Origin: Poecilobothrus nobilitatus
Taxonomy: Eukaryota > Arthropoda > Insecta > Diptera > Dolichopodidae
Reading direction: 5' to 3'
Length of the DNA stretch: 64,000 nt
NCBI GenBank assembly: GCA_947095535.1
Contig: OX352774.1
Span: 66,588,416 to 66,652,415 of the forward strand
The notes under the pieces were generated by a model. That model saw only the letters and a list, made by a program, of their open reading frames with translations. It searched no databases and was not told the origin of the DNA. The position numbers and the translations under genes are program-made. Shown here piece after piece: positions 13,022 through 27,381 of the stretch (the stretch's first letter is position 1; every line of letters starts with the position of its first letter).

Positions 13022-16000
13022 TACAAAAACTCTTGTATTAAAAGGACTGTTAACAAATTTTGGTTCAAAAGACAAAAGTTATATACTTATTGTAATATAT
13101 TTAACATGAAATTGAAATGACTCAAAAAGCTGTTATTCAAAATATAAAATGTAACAATAAATAATTTTAATATTTAATATTTATTTTTTTAAGTTTTGAT
13201 TGTCATGATTTATCTTTTTTTAATTTTATAATTTGAAAACTTTAAAAGAATATTTGATTTTTTATTTGTGTCTTTTAATTCTTTTGCTATGCATCAGAAT
13301 TATATTTCTGTTAAGTAAAAACTTAATATTTTTTTTTTTAAATTTATCAATAAACTTATGCAATAAAAATTTGATATTTTAAATATAATTAAATTTTAAA
13401 AGGGTTATGAAATATATTTAAGACAAAAAGGAATTATGAAATATGTAAAATATTATTATGATTAATTGTTGTGTTGAAGGTTATTAATATAAATAACTTT
13501 CAAAATACTATACATTAAATATCGTTGCACAAAATGAACATGTATTATGACAGGATAACTATATAACATGTATGTATATTAAATCTAATTTATATTTTTA
13601 AAAAAATATATAAATTTTATATAGAAAAAGCAGTTTTCTTCAATTCAATTACTTTCGGGACATGACAAAATTTTTTGCTAAAATTAGATTAATTTCCCAA
13701 AGTCGAGAAATTAACCATATAGATAAATACAAATTCCATATGCTATACGGTTACACTTATGGGTTATGGGTTATGGTATACCATTATGTTTGGATGATTA
13801 AGTAATCATACATGAAATATTTTTCAATCATAATTGAAATATTTTTTCTTATCCTATATCAAAAATAAAAATATAAAAAAAATCTTAATATGCAATAACA
13901 TCAAAAAGATCCTATAATTATGCAATGTATATTATATAATATGTATATAAAACCGTCTTGACTTTTTTTTTTAAATTTTTCTAAAATAAAATTTTTTAAA
14001 CTTCTAATTAAGCTATAAATTTAACATTGTATATTGTCCAATTTGAGTCCCTCAATGTTTTCTCATATTCATAAATTATCCCATAAGATTTCGAAAACTA
14101 CCTATGACAACTGCATTTATAACATTCAAAAGTTATAGTATATTATAATAACTGCTGCAAGTGCTGTAATTGCTGTGCAACGAAAACAATTTATATATTT
14201 TGTTCGCTATATAAAATCTATATAAATACAAAATATTAACAACATAGTTAATAGATGATAATAATAAATGTCATTTGATCTCTGTGTTGTACTGTATTTT
14301 TGAATGTAAATAAATACAAAACCATTATTGTTCAAAATATTAAAAAATAATGATGTATGTATATATATAAAAAAAACTTTTAATCATTTGCCTCAAATTA
14401 AAAGATAAAATATTTTTTATCTTTGAAATATTTGTGAAAGTTCCGAAAATAATTAAAAATTAACTTTAATTAATTCTTTCAATTTTTTCAAAAGTCTGTT
14501 ATTTTAAATAAATCTGTCTTTTTGTTTGAATCGACCTAAATAGAAGTATACGACGTAAAATTTTTATAAGCCAATACGTCAATACGTCGACATATTCCGA
14601 TAATGATACGCGCGTACAGTTTTTCATTTGTACTTTAATTATTTTCATTTTTTAAAACAATACTTTATATAACATAAAACAATGCTTTGTAATAACAAAA
14701 CAAAAAAAAAAATCAACAAAAGAAAAATTTTATAAGCTTTGTCAATTTTAAAATTTTAAAAACTTGACGTACACAATACCGTACGTCGCGTATTACAGGT
14801 GTTGTCATTAAAATACATATATTTAAAAATTATTTGACAGAAAATATACGCCGTACAATTTTATTTAAATTTGAACGTTTTTTTCTAAATGTCAGTCTAC
14901 AAATAATTCATTTTTTTTTTTTTTATCTTTTTCAATAATATGGATTTCAACAATAATTAATTTAAATCGTATCGTAAAAAATTTTAAACAATTAAAAAAT
15001 TTAAATTTCATTATTTAGTAAAAAAATTTTATTAATTTCGTTTTTGTGTTTTTTGTTTTTCAGTCTAGTCTAGTTGATCCCGTTATTTTTGTTTTTAATT
15101 TCGATTTTTCTTTTTTCAAGCTAAATTTTTTTTTGTAAAATTAAAACAAAATACACCAATACCATACAAATTTTTAAATGTTTACAAATATTTTTTTTTG
15201 TAATAAATTTAATTATCCTAAAAATGCATTAAAATTCATTAAATTTTTTTGAGAAAAAAAAAGATATAACAGATTTTTTTTAAAAGCAGAAATGATAAAA
15301 TGTACTGTCAACAAATTAGTCAACTTAAATGAACAAAATTAAAATGACATCATATTAAAATTGAAATACAACAAATATAAAAATAAATTAAGCTTATAAC
15401 AAAAATAAGCTATCTTTTACTGTTATATCTAATTAACCGAAGAGTAATAAAACGATCAAAATAAATAAAACGAACATTATATTCTGTCTCATCTCATTAG
15501 TAATTACAACTTAATGTTTAGAAAGTACTGTTTGAATTTGAATATTTTATTAAAGAATATATCAAATTTTATTCTTTTGGAAAAAAACAAAAAAAAAAAA
15601 AAGAACAGTTTTAAAATGTTTTCTCTGTAGCGGAATATTAATATTTATTGCAGTATGTGTTCATTTAAGCAGACGAAAACTGTATAATAATACATAATAC
15701 AACGATTAGAACTAATTTTTGAAAATACAGATTACATATTTTTGTATTACACGATTAATAATTCATTTTAAATGATTAAGACTAATGCTGTATCTATAAT
15801 TAACGATTTTTTTCGCACTCTATAAGCTGCTAGCTGTCAAAGTAAAGTATAAATGTATTAAATTATATTAAAGTATTAACAATGAACGCGTTCCGAATTC
15901 ATTAAAAAAGTTACTTCACTTTTAACTTTTTTCGCTTTCTATACGAATTCAAGTGGCAAATAATTGAATAGTATTAAAATAAAAATAAAAAGAAGCAATT

Positions 16001-19000
16001 ATTATTAGTAGATGTAATAATTTTTTTTGCAACATTTTTTAAAATAATTTCCAATTCAATTTAAAATATTCAAAAAACAAAATGTTAAAGTAAATATTTG
16101 TTAATATTGAGAAAAATCCAAAATTTTAATTATTATTAATTTTTTCTTTTAAATTTTATTGTGTATACTTTTTAAAGGCGTTTAAAGGTTTTACTCTTTT
16201 ATAGACTGAATAAGTATATATCTGTATACGTATCAAAAGCGAAACGAGGACATTAATTGTAGATCCAGCATAAAATTTAGTTTTCTTTTGAATAAAAGTG
16301 GTTAAAAATTTTGGTAATTTAACGAATACACTTTAACGATCTATAACTTTATTTTTGGTCATGCATTCCAAAATTGTTTAACTCAAAAAACCCCTGTAAT
16401 CATGGATGAACTGTATTTTTAATTTTGAAATTAAATAAATAATGAAATATTTACTATGAAACAGATCCTAAGGAAATTGCAAAAAAAAAAAAAAAATAAA
16501 AAAATTTTATTTTTATCATGCTCAAGATAATAATAATATTTATCTTTTTTTTTTGTATTTAATTTAAAATTTTGTAAGTTATCGTATTTTAATCGCAGAG
16601 TTTTAAAAGGCTTTTTGATGTCAAAAAAAAATAAAAAATCATCAATTTCTTGGTTTTTTTTTTTTATTTTCCTTAATTTTTTGATCAATTATTATTTTAT
16701 TTATTTTTATTTTTTTGTTTTTTTTTTTTTGTTTCTTTTATTTGAATACGATTTTTATTGACTATTAACATTATACTTTATATTAAAAAATTATTGTATA
16801 TATATATATTGTATTTTTATATATATATACATATATTTTTATTTTAACTATTTTTAGTAAAATCCTTTTTTTTTCGGTTTTGTTATTTAAATTGTTTACA
16901 AAATTGAATATTGAAACATCTGAATTGATGTATGTGTGTATGTGTGTGTGAGTGCTTTTAATTGTTTTCCAGATTGAAAAGAATATTATTAAAAAAGTGC
17001 TCTATATATATGTATACAAAAACAATTTGATTATTTTATTTAAATATTATAAATTTTTTTTTATTTTAATATATTTAATTATGTATTAATATTTTTTTTT
17101 TTTTTCAATTTAATTAATATTTTAATAATCATTAAAGCGCAACTTGATTGATTGATCCATTCTATAATTTTCTGTGGTATATTTGTTTTTTAATTAAATA
17201 TTATGTTATATACATATATAATATTTATTTAATTTTTTTTTTTTTTTTTAATTTACTACAAATTATTCTCTCAAAAAACTACAATTAAATACATATGCTT
17301 CTAAAAAATATGCACTAATTTTGCTTATTTAAGACAGTTTTCAATATTGTATAAATCGTTTTGTTTTTGTTTTGTGTTTTTTTTTTTTTAATTAATACAT
17401 AATAATATACATATTATTTATTAAATTTTATTGTTATATTTGAATTTTTTTTAAAATATTTTTCTCGAATGTTTTCTAATCAAAAAAAAATTTTTTTTTT
17501 TAATTAAAATTGTGCAAAATTATTTAAGATTTTACATGTATTTGTATGTATATATATTTAAATATTGTATTTTTTCGAATCTATTTCACAATAATTAAAA
17601 GGATAATTCACAATAATATTATCTTTACAATTAAATTAAAATTGAATAAAACAAAAATAAAAAAAATAAAAATTCGTGAATAATTTTCTAATAATGCGTA
17701 AGGATGCATTCGGATGCAATTGCAATGCTAAAATGACGGTCAATAATTTTACATTTGATTTAATTCAACCAGTCAACAGTCAACTGTCAAATAAACATAT
17801 GTATGTTAATTTTTAAAACGGTGTTTTCGATATTATTGAACAAAAAAGAAAAATATTTTGTTTTGAGAGTCAATTGTTATATTTTTGGTTTTTAGTTCAT
17901 TTTTAAAATATTTTTTTCTTATTCTTTAAAAAATATTGTGTAGATTTAAATTTTTTTTTTTAATTTGCGTTCGTTTTTTATATCAGAGTGCATAACATAA
18001 TAAAAGACAAGCAACATTTATAAATAATAACAAATAATATTCTTTTTTCTGCATAATTGAAAGAATGACGTTTATCAATATTGTATAACTGAAAATGCGA
18101 TGACGTTTGAATTTTTTTATCTTTGCAATACAAAAAACTAACCGAAACGAGGATAATTGTATTTATGCAAAATTTTAAATGTATATTGGTTTAACGATTT
18201 ATGTCCTTCTGGATCTTTGATTTAATATGTGTTATAAACATCAAAAATTTCAAATTTTATGGGCGTGGAGAATTTTTTAGATTTATGTCGAACTTTATAA
18301 TAGAAATTAAGATTTTCCATTAAAAATAATTCTTCATTACTCTACCCATATTTCATTAACGATATTTTAAATCTTACCAATTAATTAATTCTTGGTCTTG
18401 TTATGTTTGTCCACATTCTTGGTTATTGAAATTGAGATTTTGAGAAAATGAGTTTTTTTTTTTTATTATCAGTAATTACCATTTTTAGTTTGTGGAATTT
18501 AACCAGATTTTTAGAATTTTTAAATTAAATCAGAAGGAATCTAACGATTTTAGTAGTGTTCTATTTAAGTATTTTTGAAAATACTCAATACAAACCTGAT
18601 TCCTAACACCGAATTTTCTACTAAGAATATAAGTGTTTAGTAGCAATATTATCTGTAGTTTTTTTTATATACTGCGTGATATGGTAAAAAATAACATAAT
18701 GAGTCGATTGCATTAAACTGACCTTAAACTCAAAACTCATTTTTTCAAACAAAAAATTCACTCTACCTCGTAGGTTTTATTTTTAAATAAAAAAAAAAAA
18801 TGGAATTTGAGTTCAAGCTCAGTTTTATGTATTCGACCCCAATATTCGAATCCTATATATATTACTGTATACCTGCCGATTTCAGATTATAATAAATTAA
18901 ATACAATAAAGTTAGATGTAAATTTTTTACATGCGGGGTATTTAATTAACTTTTTTTCAAAATGAAATTAAAAAAAAACATTGTAAAGTTTTTTTTTTTT

Positions 19001-22000
19001 TTTTTTTTTTTAAGAACATTTTTATTTTTTGTTGTGTTACATTAAGAGGAAGAGGAAAACAAATATATATTATGTATATATATATATATGTATATATTAG
19101 ATATTTTAAATTTTATAATTTTAAATTGGTGATAAACTGCACGTACCTAAATGTATAATAGCTACATAAAACACACAAAATTTAAATTTTTTTTTTGTTT
19201 TTTTTTTTTTTTTTGTTCTAAATGACTCCGAATTGATTTTTTGTTTTGTTCTTTTTTGTTTTGTTGTTTTTATGTTTTTATATCATGATTTGTTTGGATA
19301 TTTTCAAATTTAAAAAAAAAAAAAAGAAAAATAAAAGAAATAAACAAACGAAAATATTGAGTTTTCAAAATATTGCTTTTCTTTCTTTCGAAATAAATTT
19401 TGGATTTTTTTTTTTTTATCACATTTTACTAAATAAAGTTTTTTTTTTTGTTTCTTATTATTTTGCATTTTAATTTTATTATAAATTTTCTAATTTGTTT
19501 TTTTTTTTTTTTGTTTTTGTTTTTACTTTGTATTAATTTTTGTCAATTTTTTTTTTTTTGTTTTTTTTTTATATAAATATTTTTTGGCACTTAGTGCAAA
19601 AAAAAAGAATAATTTTTATTTTAACACACATTAATTTAAATATGTATTTGTTTTTTTTTTTGTTTTTAAATTCTTCTTTTATTCTGAGCACTTTCAATTT
19701 TTACTCAATAGGTACACTTTTAATAATCTAACGAATTTTTACGATTCTTTTTAAAGTTATTATTTTTGTTTATTTATTTTATTATATTTACTTATTTAAA
19801 TTGTTTTTTTTTTTTTTTTTTTTTTTTTTTGTTATACGTTTTTATATATAATATTTAATACTAAAGAAGTTTAATTAGTAATTTTCAATTTTATTGTATT
19901 TTTTATATTTTTGTTTTTTGTTTTTTTTTTTTTTCTGCATTAAATTAATGAAAATTAATCATATTTGTTTAATTTAAAATGATATTCTTTCTAGTAAAAA
20001 AAAAAAACAAACAACTGTTATTTTCATCTTAATATGTTACAACATAAAAAAAAAAATAATCAATGACTTCATAGGAGCATCTTCGCAAAAAAAAAAGAAT
20101 TGCATATCCTTTAATTTTCTCAAGATTTTTTTCAAGATTTGTTTAAATTGTTCAAAATACAAAAGTTCTCAATTACACTTACAAAATTTTTGTAATTGAA
20201 ATGGCTTTAGCATTATTCTTTGATTTCGAAAACAAAATATATATAATGTGTATGTATGTGTATGTAAATATTATATAAAATGAATATAAATGTGTATGCG
20301 AAATTCGATTATTAAATAAATCTGAGATTTGTGAATGTAAAATTTTTTCAAAAATATTTTCTGTATTACTCATTTATTTTATTTAGACCCCAAAAAATAA
20401 ATAGGAAAAATAAAAGGATTAAGAATCCAGCGTTTTTCAATAATTGATTAAAACTCACCTTTTTTTTTTGTTAAAATTTATGTTACTTACATGCCTTTAT
20501 GAATTATTATATGACCTTTTCTATAATATACCACAAATAACTTGCCCATTTGATATGTATTGTACTGCAGCAGCAATGATTAAAAAATCTGGTCAATTAA
20601 GGAATTCATAAATAAAAATAATTCAAAAGTTTCACCCCATTTTCATAAATGTAGATATGTAGTAGATCTGTATAAATTTTAAATAAGTCAAAATTTCTGA
20701 ACGTTCTTTATAAATTTAATAGACGTCAAAAACGTCATAAATCTAAAAAAAAATCTAGTAGACGTCAAAATTAAAAAAAAGACATCAAAGGTAAAAAAAA
20801 TGTTTGTAGTACTTTATTTAGTTTTTTTACAATTAAAAAAAAAAAAAAAAATTGTACTAAATAACTAAATGAACAACTTTAAAGAATAGTCAACTAAATG
20901 TCAAGCTAATATAGAATTTCTTTTCAATATTGCAAAGTATGCCGACTGGCGGCAAATTTATTGTCAGTGTGAAACATTTATGAAAACGCTAAATTTAATA
21001 GAATAAAAAAAATTGATTTTATTCTTTCATTTTTGAAACAATTTAAAATTTTTAATTCAAATTTTTATATAGGATTTAATTTTCATCATATTTCATTATG
21101 TATTCGAAACTTTTAAGTTTAAGGTTTAAATTTGAAATGTTATATAAGATTTAATTATTCATTGATAATATAATCTAATGAAGTTTGTTATAATAATGAA
21201 GCAATTTACAGGCTAATCAAATAGACATCAAATTAAAAATAATTAAGAAAAAAAAATTTTTATTATTTTTTTGCGTTGTATTTAATATTTTTTATTAATT
21301 TTTTTTTTTTTTTTTTAATTTTATTTTGTTGTAAATATCGAAATTGGTGTTTTGTCTTTTTGTCTTAATACAATTTCGAAATTGAAAATTACTAATTCGA
21401 TTAATATATACTTTTACTAATGATTTTGTTTTTAAATATGTCGTACTTTTGTTTGTTTTTTTTTTTTTTTTTTATTTGTAATTAGAATAAATTGTTATAA
21501 TAATAATAATAATAATAAAAATTAAAAATAATAAATTTAATTAAGTGTATTATACTGATTTTTATTGTGATGATTGTATTTTCAAACATTTTTTTTTTTT
21601 TTTTCATTTTTTTTGTTATTTATTACTTATTTATCTCTTAAAATTAATTAATTTCATATATAAATTTATACTAAAATCAATTTTTATTTTATTTATTTAT
21701 ATGTGTAACTACTTACTACTCATTTAATAATAATAATTATAATTATAATAATAATAATAATAATAATATAATAATAATAATAATAATGAAAAGAGATACA
21801 TTTTGTTTTTACCATTATATTTTTTAATATTAATAATAAATATTATAGAAAAAAATTTTAAATTTAATTTAAAATTTCTAACTTGTTCCCAATTTCCGTT
21901 TACTTTTTAATGATTGATTTAAATAGTTTTTTTTTTTTCTTATTTTTATTTTTCATTTTTTAAATTTTTTTTTTTTATTTTTTTTTTTTTTTATTGAATT

Positions 22001-25000
22001 TCAATACATGTTTTTTTATCACTTCATTTTTTTTTTTTTTTTTAATTTAACATTAACAAATAAACAAAAAAAAAAAAATTTTTAAAAAAGAATTTAAAAA
22101 AAAAAAGTTACGGTTTTTTTTTTAATAATTAAAGCCTTTGTAATTTTGGCAAAAGTATAATTTGTCTAATAAAATTTCTTTATTTAACTCATTTATGTTT
22201 TAGGTTGAAAAATAACAAACTTTTTTTTTTTTTCAATTATATTTCAAATAAATATAATCCCTTTTTATTTTTCTTTTTTTAATTTATATTCTCTTTCAAG
22301 TTTTAAATAAGAAAAATGAAAATAATTTTGATTGGTATTTGATTTAATAAGATATGTAGGTTAGTAGATAAGATTTAAATACTGATTGTGATAATTACTA
22401 TTAGTCCAATCATAATATGTTATAGTATATGTTGCAATCACTTTCAATTGCAATATTAATTATATTTTGAAAAAAATTATATTATAATATGTATATGTGA
22501 TATATAAGTGCAAATGAAAAAAAAAAAAAAAAAAAAAAAAAAGATTTTAAAGTTTAATTTTCATGCAACCAAAATATATTTGCTATTTTGTTAAAGTATA
22601 GATAGAAAAGATACAAAAATACTATTTGTGTGATAAAGAAAAAAGATAAAATATAGAGAGAACCATCCAAAAATAACGAAAGAAATATCAGAAGAGTAAT
22701 CATAAATAATGACTAAAAGATGTTCTCTCTGAATATAAATTTTCCCTTAATTATGACGGATGATATTTTTATTACATAAAAAAAAAAAAAAAAAAAAAAG
22801 TGGATTCTACACAAAAAAACTTTCGCACACCACTCGAAATATTTATGGATATACAACATTTGTATTTTGAAGTTTTGTAACATTTGACATTTGAATTTGA
22901 AAGTTTGTTTTGCTCTTTGAATGCATTTTAGATTTGTTTGGATTTTGTTTTTTGCGAAACATATTTTAAATAAAAGGTTAGTGTGCATTATGCAATATTT
23001 TTAATACTCATTGTCTATATAATATTGTTATAATAATAATGTAATATAATATATTCGATAGAATATTATGTAAGATTATATAAATTTTATCTGGCAAAAA
23101 AAAAAAAAAAACCCCATAAAAATATAATCATTTTTCTCCATCTTTCCTATTGTCAGTATACTATACTCCTCTTCTCTCTTTTAAAAGTTTAAAATATCGG
23201 CTGAAATTTTCTCATGAAAATTTCCCTTAACACATAAAGTTGTGTAAATTTATTTAGTAAGAAGCGTTAGAAACATAATATTAACATAGTATTTATGTCA
23301 TACTGAATGGTATCAGTGGTATACTGGTAACTATATATCAAGTACATACCTACACAAGAAAATACATACAAGTATATACAAGTTTTGTGTTTTAAAATTA
23401 ACACGAACTGAACTGAAAACTCTATTCATTTAATAAAATTACAATAACACAAAGAAAAGTCACAGTAACGATTTAGAATACACATATATATATTAAATAA
23501 AGAAATATTGATAGAAATTCAATTAATCAGTTAATATTTTTATAGTGTTTTTACGGAAAATGACAATAAAATTTTTTTTTTTTTTTTTGGAAACTGAAGA
23601 TGTATAGAATTATTTAATTCAAATAAATTTTTTATTTTTTTTAAAAAAAACATTGTCTTTTCATACTAAAGTTTTTTTTTTTTTTGTTTTGCCAATGACA
23701 ATTGAAATTTGAATATTTAAGTAGTCAATTAATTTATTAGTCAGTTTTTGTTTTGATTGAAACATGATTTTATTTAGTCTTATTGAAATTGTGAATTCCA
23801 AGATTTCATAAATTTTCATAAATTTCTAATATATAAATTATGGTTAATGTTAATGAAAATTATGCAAGGAAAAATACAGTGATTTTAAAATATACCGAAA
23901 AAAATTTTAGTGAAAAATTTATTTTAGATACATATAAAAAGATAAATTTTATATAAAAGTCAATCAACTTATAATGTTCGAAAACACAAACATCTCTTCA
24001 TTCTTTAACAAAACATGTTTGAAATACAATTGAAAAAAAAAAAAAAAAAAAAGAGGAAAAGAATTACAGCAAATACGTATAGATATATTTTATAAAAGTT
24101 TAAAATTTTTAAATTTTAAAATTAACTGAAAGTTTTTTTTCTAATTGAAATTTTTTTTTTTTTTTTGCTTTATAATATCTAAGTTTTTCTTCTTTTTTTT
24201 TTAATTATTACATTTATTGCTTTTTTTTTTTTTTTTTTTTTATTTGTGTACTAAATTCACAATAACCATTAATAATTTTTAATAATACAATAAAAAGTAA
24301 GTAAATATTTTTTTGTTTTTTTTTTCTTGTAAAATTTTTTTTAATTTTATAAATACTTTTAAATATTATTTATTAAACTTTCAAAAGAAAAAAAAAAAAA
24401 AAAAACAATATTTTTTTTTATAAAAATGTAAAAAGCCAAAAACAAAATGAAAAAAAAAATAATAAAATAAATTTAACAACAAAAATGTGTTTATAATAAT
24501 AAGTAATAATAAAATTTTATTTTGTATACAATAATAATAATAATAATTAATATAATAATTAATATAATAATTAATATATAATTAATATATAATTGTAATA
24601 ATAATAATAATATACGTAATTTAACAATAAAATACTTAATAACTATAATGATTAAATTTTAATATATTATATTAAATTTTTAATACTTTTTTAATGTTTT
24701 TTTTTTTCTTTTTTTTTAAGTTGATCCCGATTTTTCAGTTAAATTTCATTTATTTATTAATTAAATTTTTTGTTTTTTTTTTTTAATTAATTATTGCATT
24801 TTACGAATAAAACATTTCTTTTTTTTTTTGTCATAAAATATTTCTTTTAATTAAATTTTTTTTTTTTTTTTTGTTAATTTTTTAAAAGTTACCTTAAATA
24901 AGACCAAGTTGATCTCATATCACCTTCAAAGGGAAAGAAGAAATTATATGAATATAATTGGGTATTGATTTTTATTTTTTTGTTTTTTTTTTTTTTAATA

Positions 25001-27269
25001 TTTTTCCCTATGAAATTTTTTACGCTTTAAATGAAAAATGAGATCGATTCGATCATATTTTAGGCACTTAATACATTTTTACTTGTGTATTTTTTTTATT
25101 TTTGTTTTACTTTTTTGAGTATTTTATTATTTAGTTATAAAATATACACAGATATTATATAACAATATTATAGAAATATCGAAAATGCGATTGTTATACG
25201 AAATTTTTTATTATTTTTTTTTATTCAAAAATTGTTATGTTTTTATGTTTTTTATTTATTTTTGTTTGTTGCAAAATGGTGTTAAAAATTTTTGTTTCAT
25301 GGTTTTTGTGTTCTTTTTTTCTTTTTTGAAATAAATAAAGGCCATTTTCTTGTTATTGTTTGCCGAAATGAGAAAAATATAAAATATATGTATGTATATA
25401 TAAATAGGTATTTAATTAATTTAATTTTTGGGTTTTTTTGAATTTTGAATATTTCAATTCATTTGATTGTATAAAATAAAATGAGTTCTCCAATATTAGG
25501 TAAATTTTAAAATAAATAATAAGTAAAATTTTTTTATCAATCTTATAGATAATATTATTATGTCAGATTGATAAAAAATTTGAGATATATCAGATCCAAA
25601 TAATTTGTCATATCATATTATTAAATAACTTACAGAAATTATACATATACCTATATATTTAAAAATGAATGACAATAATGAGTAGTAATGATAATGACTA
25701 ATTATGATATTACTGAATAATAATAATATATTAGATTTTATTAAATTATGACGATATAATTACAGTAAAGATATTAATAACTGATTAATATATATAATAA
25801 AAAAACAAAAATGAAATTTATATTAATAATAAAAAGGAAAAGATGAAATTTCATATAATTTGTTATTCAAGGATATTAAGATGTTGTTTTGGTTTTTTTT
25901 GGTCGAGATGTTTCGAAAGACTATTTTTGGTGGAATCATCATAATATAATAGTAAAATCAGAAAATGTGGCAAAATAATATTATTCTCAATATTATCTTA
26001 TAAATAATGGCCTTTCTATAAAAAAAAACAAAATAAAAAAAATCTAATGTATATATATATGAAGAATACATAATATTATTATATTATTGTTTGTAATTAG
26101 AATTAATTTAAAAAATAATATTTATTTCTATTATGGTTATGTTTTTTGTTTGTTTGTTTGTTTTTTTTTTTTAAATTAAAGATGCTTTTAATCAATGAAA
26201 GAGTATATATATGTATTTTTTATATCTTTTTTTTAATTTTTTTTTTTTTTTTATTTTTGTTAAATATAATAATGTTTGTTTTTTACTATAACATGTTTAC
26301 TTTTTATTATATTAATTATACACACACAATATTGTCTTTTTGTTTCAAGAAAAAATTTAAATTTTCTTTTGCTTGGTAATTTTTTTTTTTTTTTTACATT
26401 ATTTTTTTATTATTTCTTGCTTTTATTTATTACCTTTTTTATCATTTTAAAATTTTTTTTTTTTATTTTAAATATTTTAATTAATATAATATTATAATCC
26501 CTAAAAATAAACATTAATTCTCAAAATTTTGCTATTTTTACAATTTAATATTAAATTTACTTGTATAACATTTTTATTTGTTTGTTTTATTACATATTCC
26601 ATATTTTTTATTTATTATTTTTAATTATTTCTTAATTAATTCCTTTTTTTTTTTTTTTTTGGGTTGGTGACGTGTTTGTCTTTTTTTTTTTTTTTTTCAT
26701 TTTTATTTAATAAATTCATTTAATTTGTTTCCGTCTCAGATATGATATTCTTTTAATGTATGTAAATCGTTAATATTCAATATAACATTTAAATTTTTTA
26801 ATTTAAAAAAAAAAAAAAAAAAATTTTTTAATAAAAATGAAAAAAAAACAAAAAACAAAAATATTTAAATGCAATAAACTTACGAAAAATTTTATATAAA
26901 AATTACATTAAATGTATTTATGTGCAAATCCAATTAATTTATTTTTAATATACAATATCTAAATAACGTTCATTAAAAAGTGCAAAAAAAATATATACAT
27001 ATATTCGTATTCGTATATACTTTTCCATAAATAAAAGTATGCTACGACGGATCATAATAGGTGCATAAAAATAAGTTCTTTTCAGAAATTTTATACCACA
27101 AAACATCACAAGTGACTATTGAATGGTGAAATATGTATTGTCTTTTAATCCAGACTTAATATACAATTATAATACCGAATTAAACAGTATTAACATTAAT
27201 ATTAATGAAAACAATTTACATTCATAAAATTTAAAAATAATACACATGAAAATGTGCATTGATATATTA
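13022..27269. other. 14-kb AT-rich desert with microsatellites
   Basis: No exon or element with clear ends was found. From 16.4 to 22.3 kb and 24.1 to 26.8 kb the plus strand is rich in T runs with single G. AAT repeats lie at 21496-21518, 21726-21788 and 24530-24612. An island with more CG lies at 14.52-14.87 kb (TACGTCAATACGTCGAC, ACCGTACGTCGCG). All open readings here are low-complexity Phe/Ile/Lys/Asn strings. Confidence 0.5.
21726..21788. repeat. AAT trinucleotide microsatellite
   Basis: An interrupted run of AAT units, one of three such loci in this desert (also 21496-21518 and 24530-24612). Confidence 0.9.
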
Positions 27270-27381
27270 AAAGAAATCAAACTGTATAAGTGAACTATCT
27301 CTATTAAATGGAAGTGGGATTAAACTATTGGTCCCTGGAGGTTTCACTTATCCAGGTTTCACTTAATCAGATTTTACTGTA
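27270..27381. mobile_element. solo terminus of a pogo/Tigger-like element
   Basis: The right edge reads ACTTATCCAGGTTTCACTT, then AATCAGATTTTACTG followed by TA. In reverse complement this is CAGTAAAATCTGATTAAGTG with tandem AAGTGAAACCT units, the style of pogo/Tigger inverted ends. No matching left end was found, so only a fragment is claimed. Confidence 0.5.

Noticed and set aside
19246..19731. Short plus-strand ORFs rich in Phe
   Set aside because: They are translated T runs and have no protein features; the same holds for similar readings across 9-44 kb.
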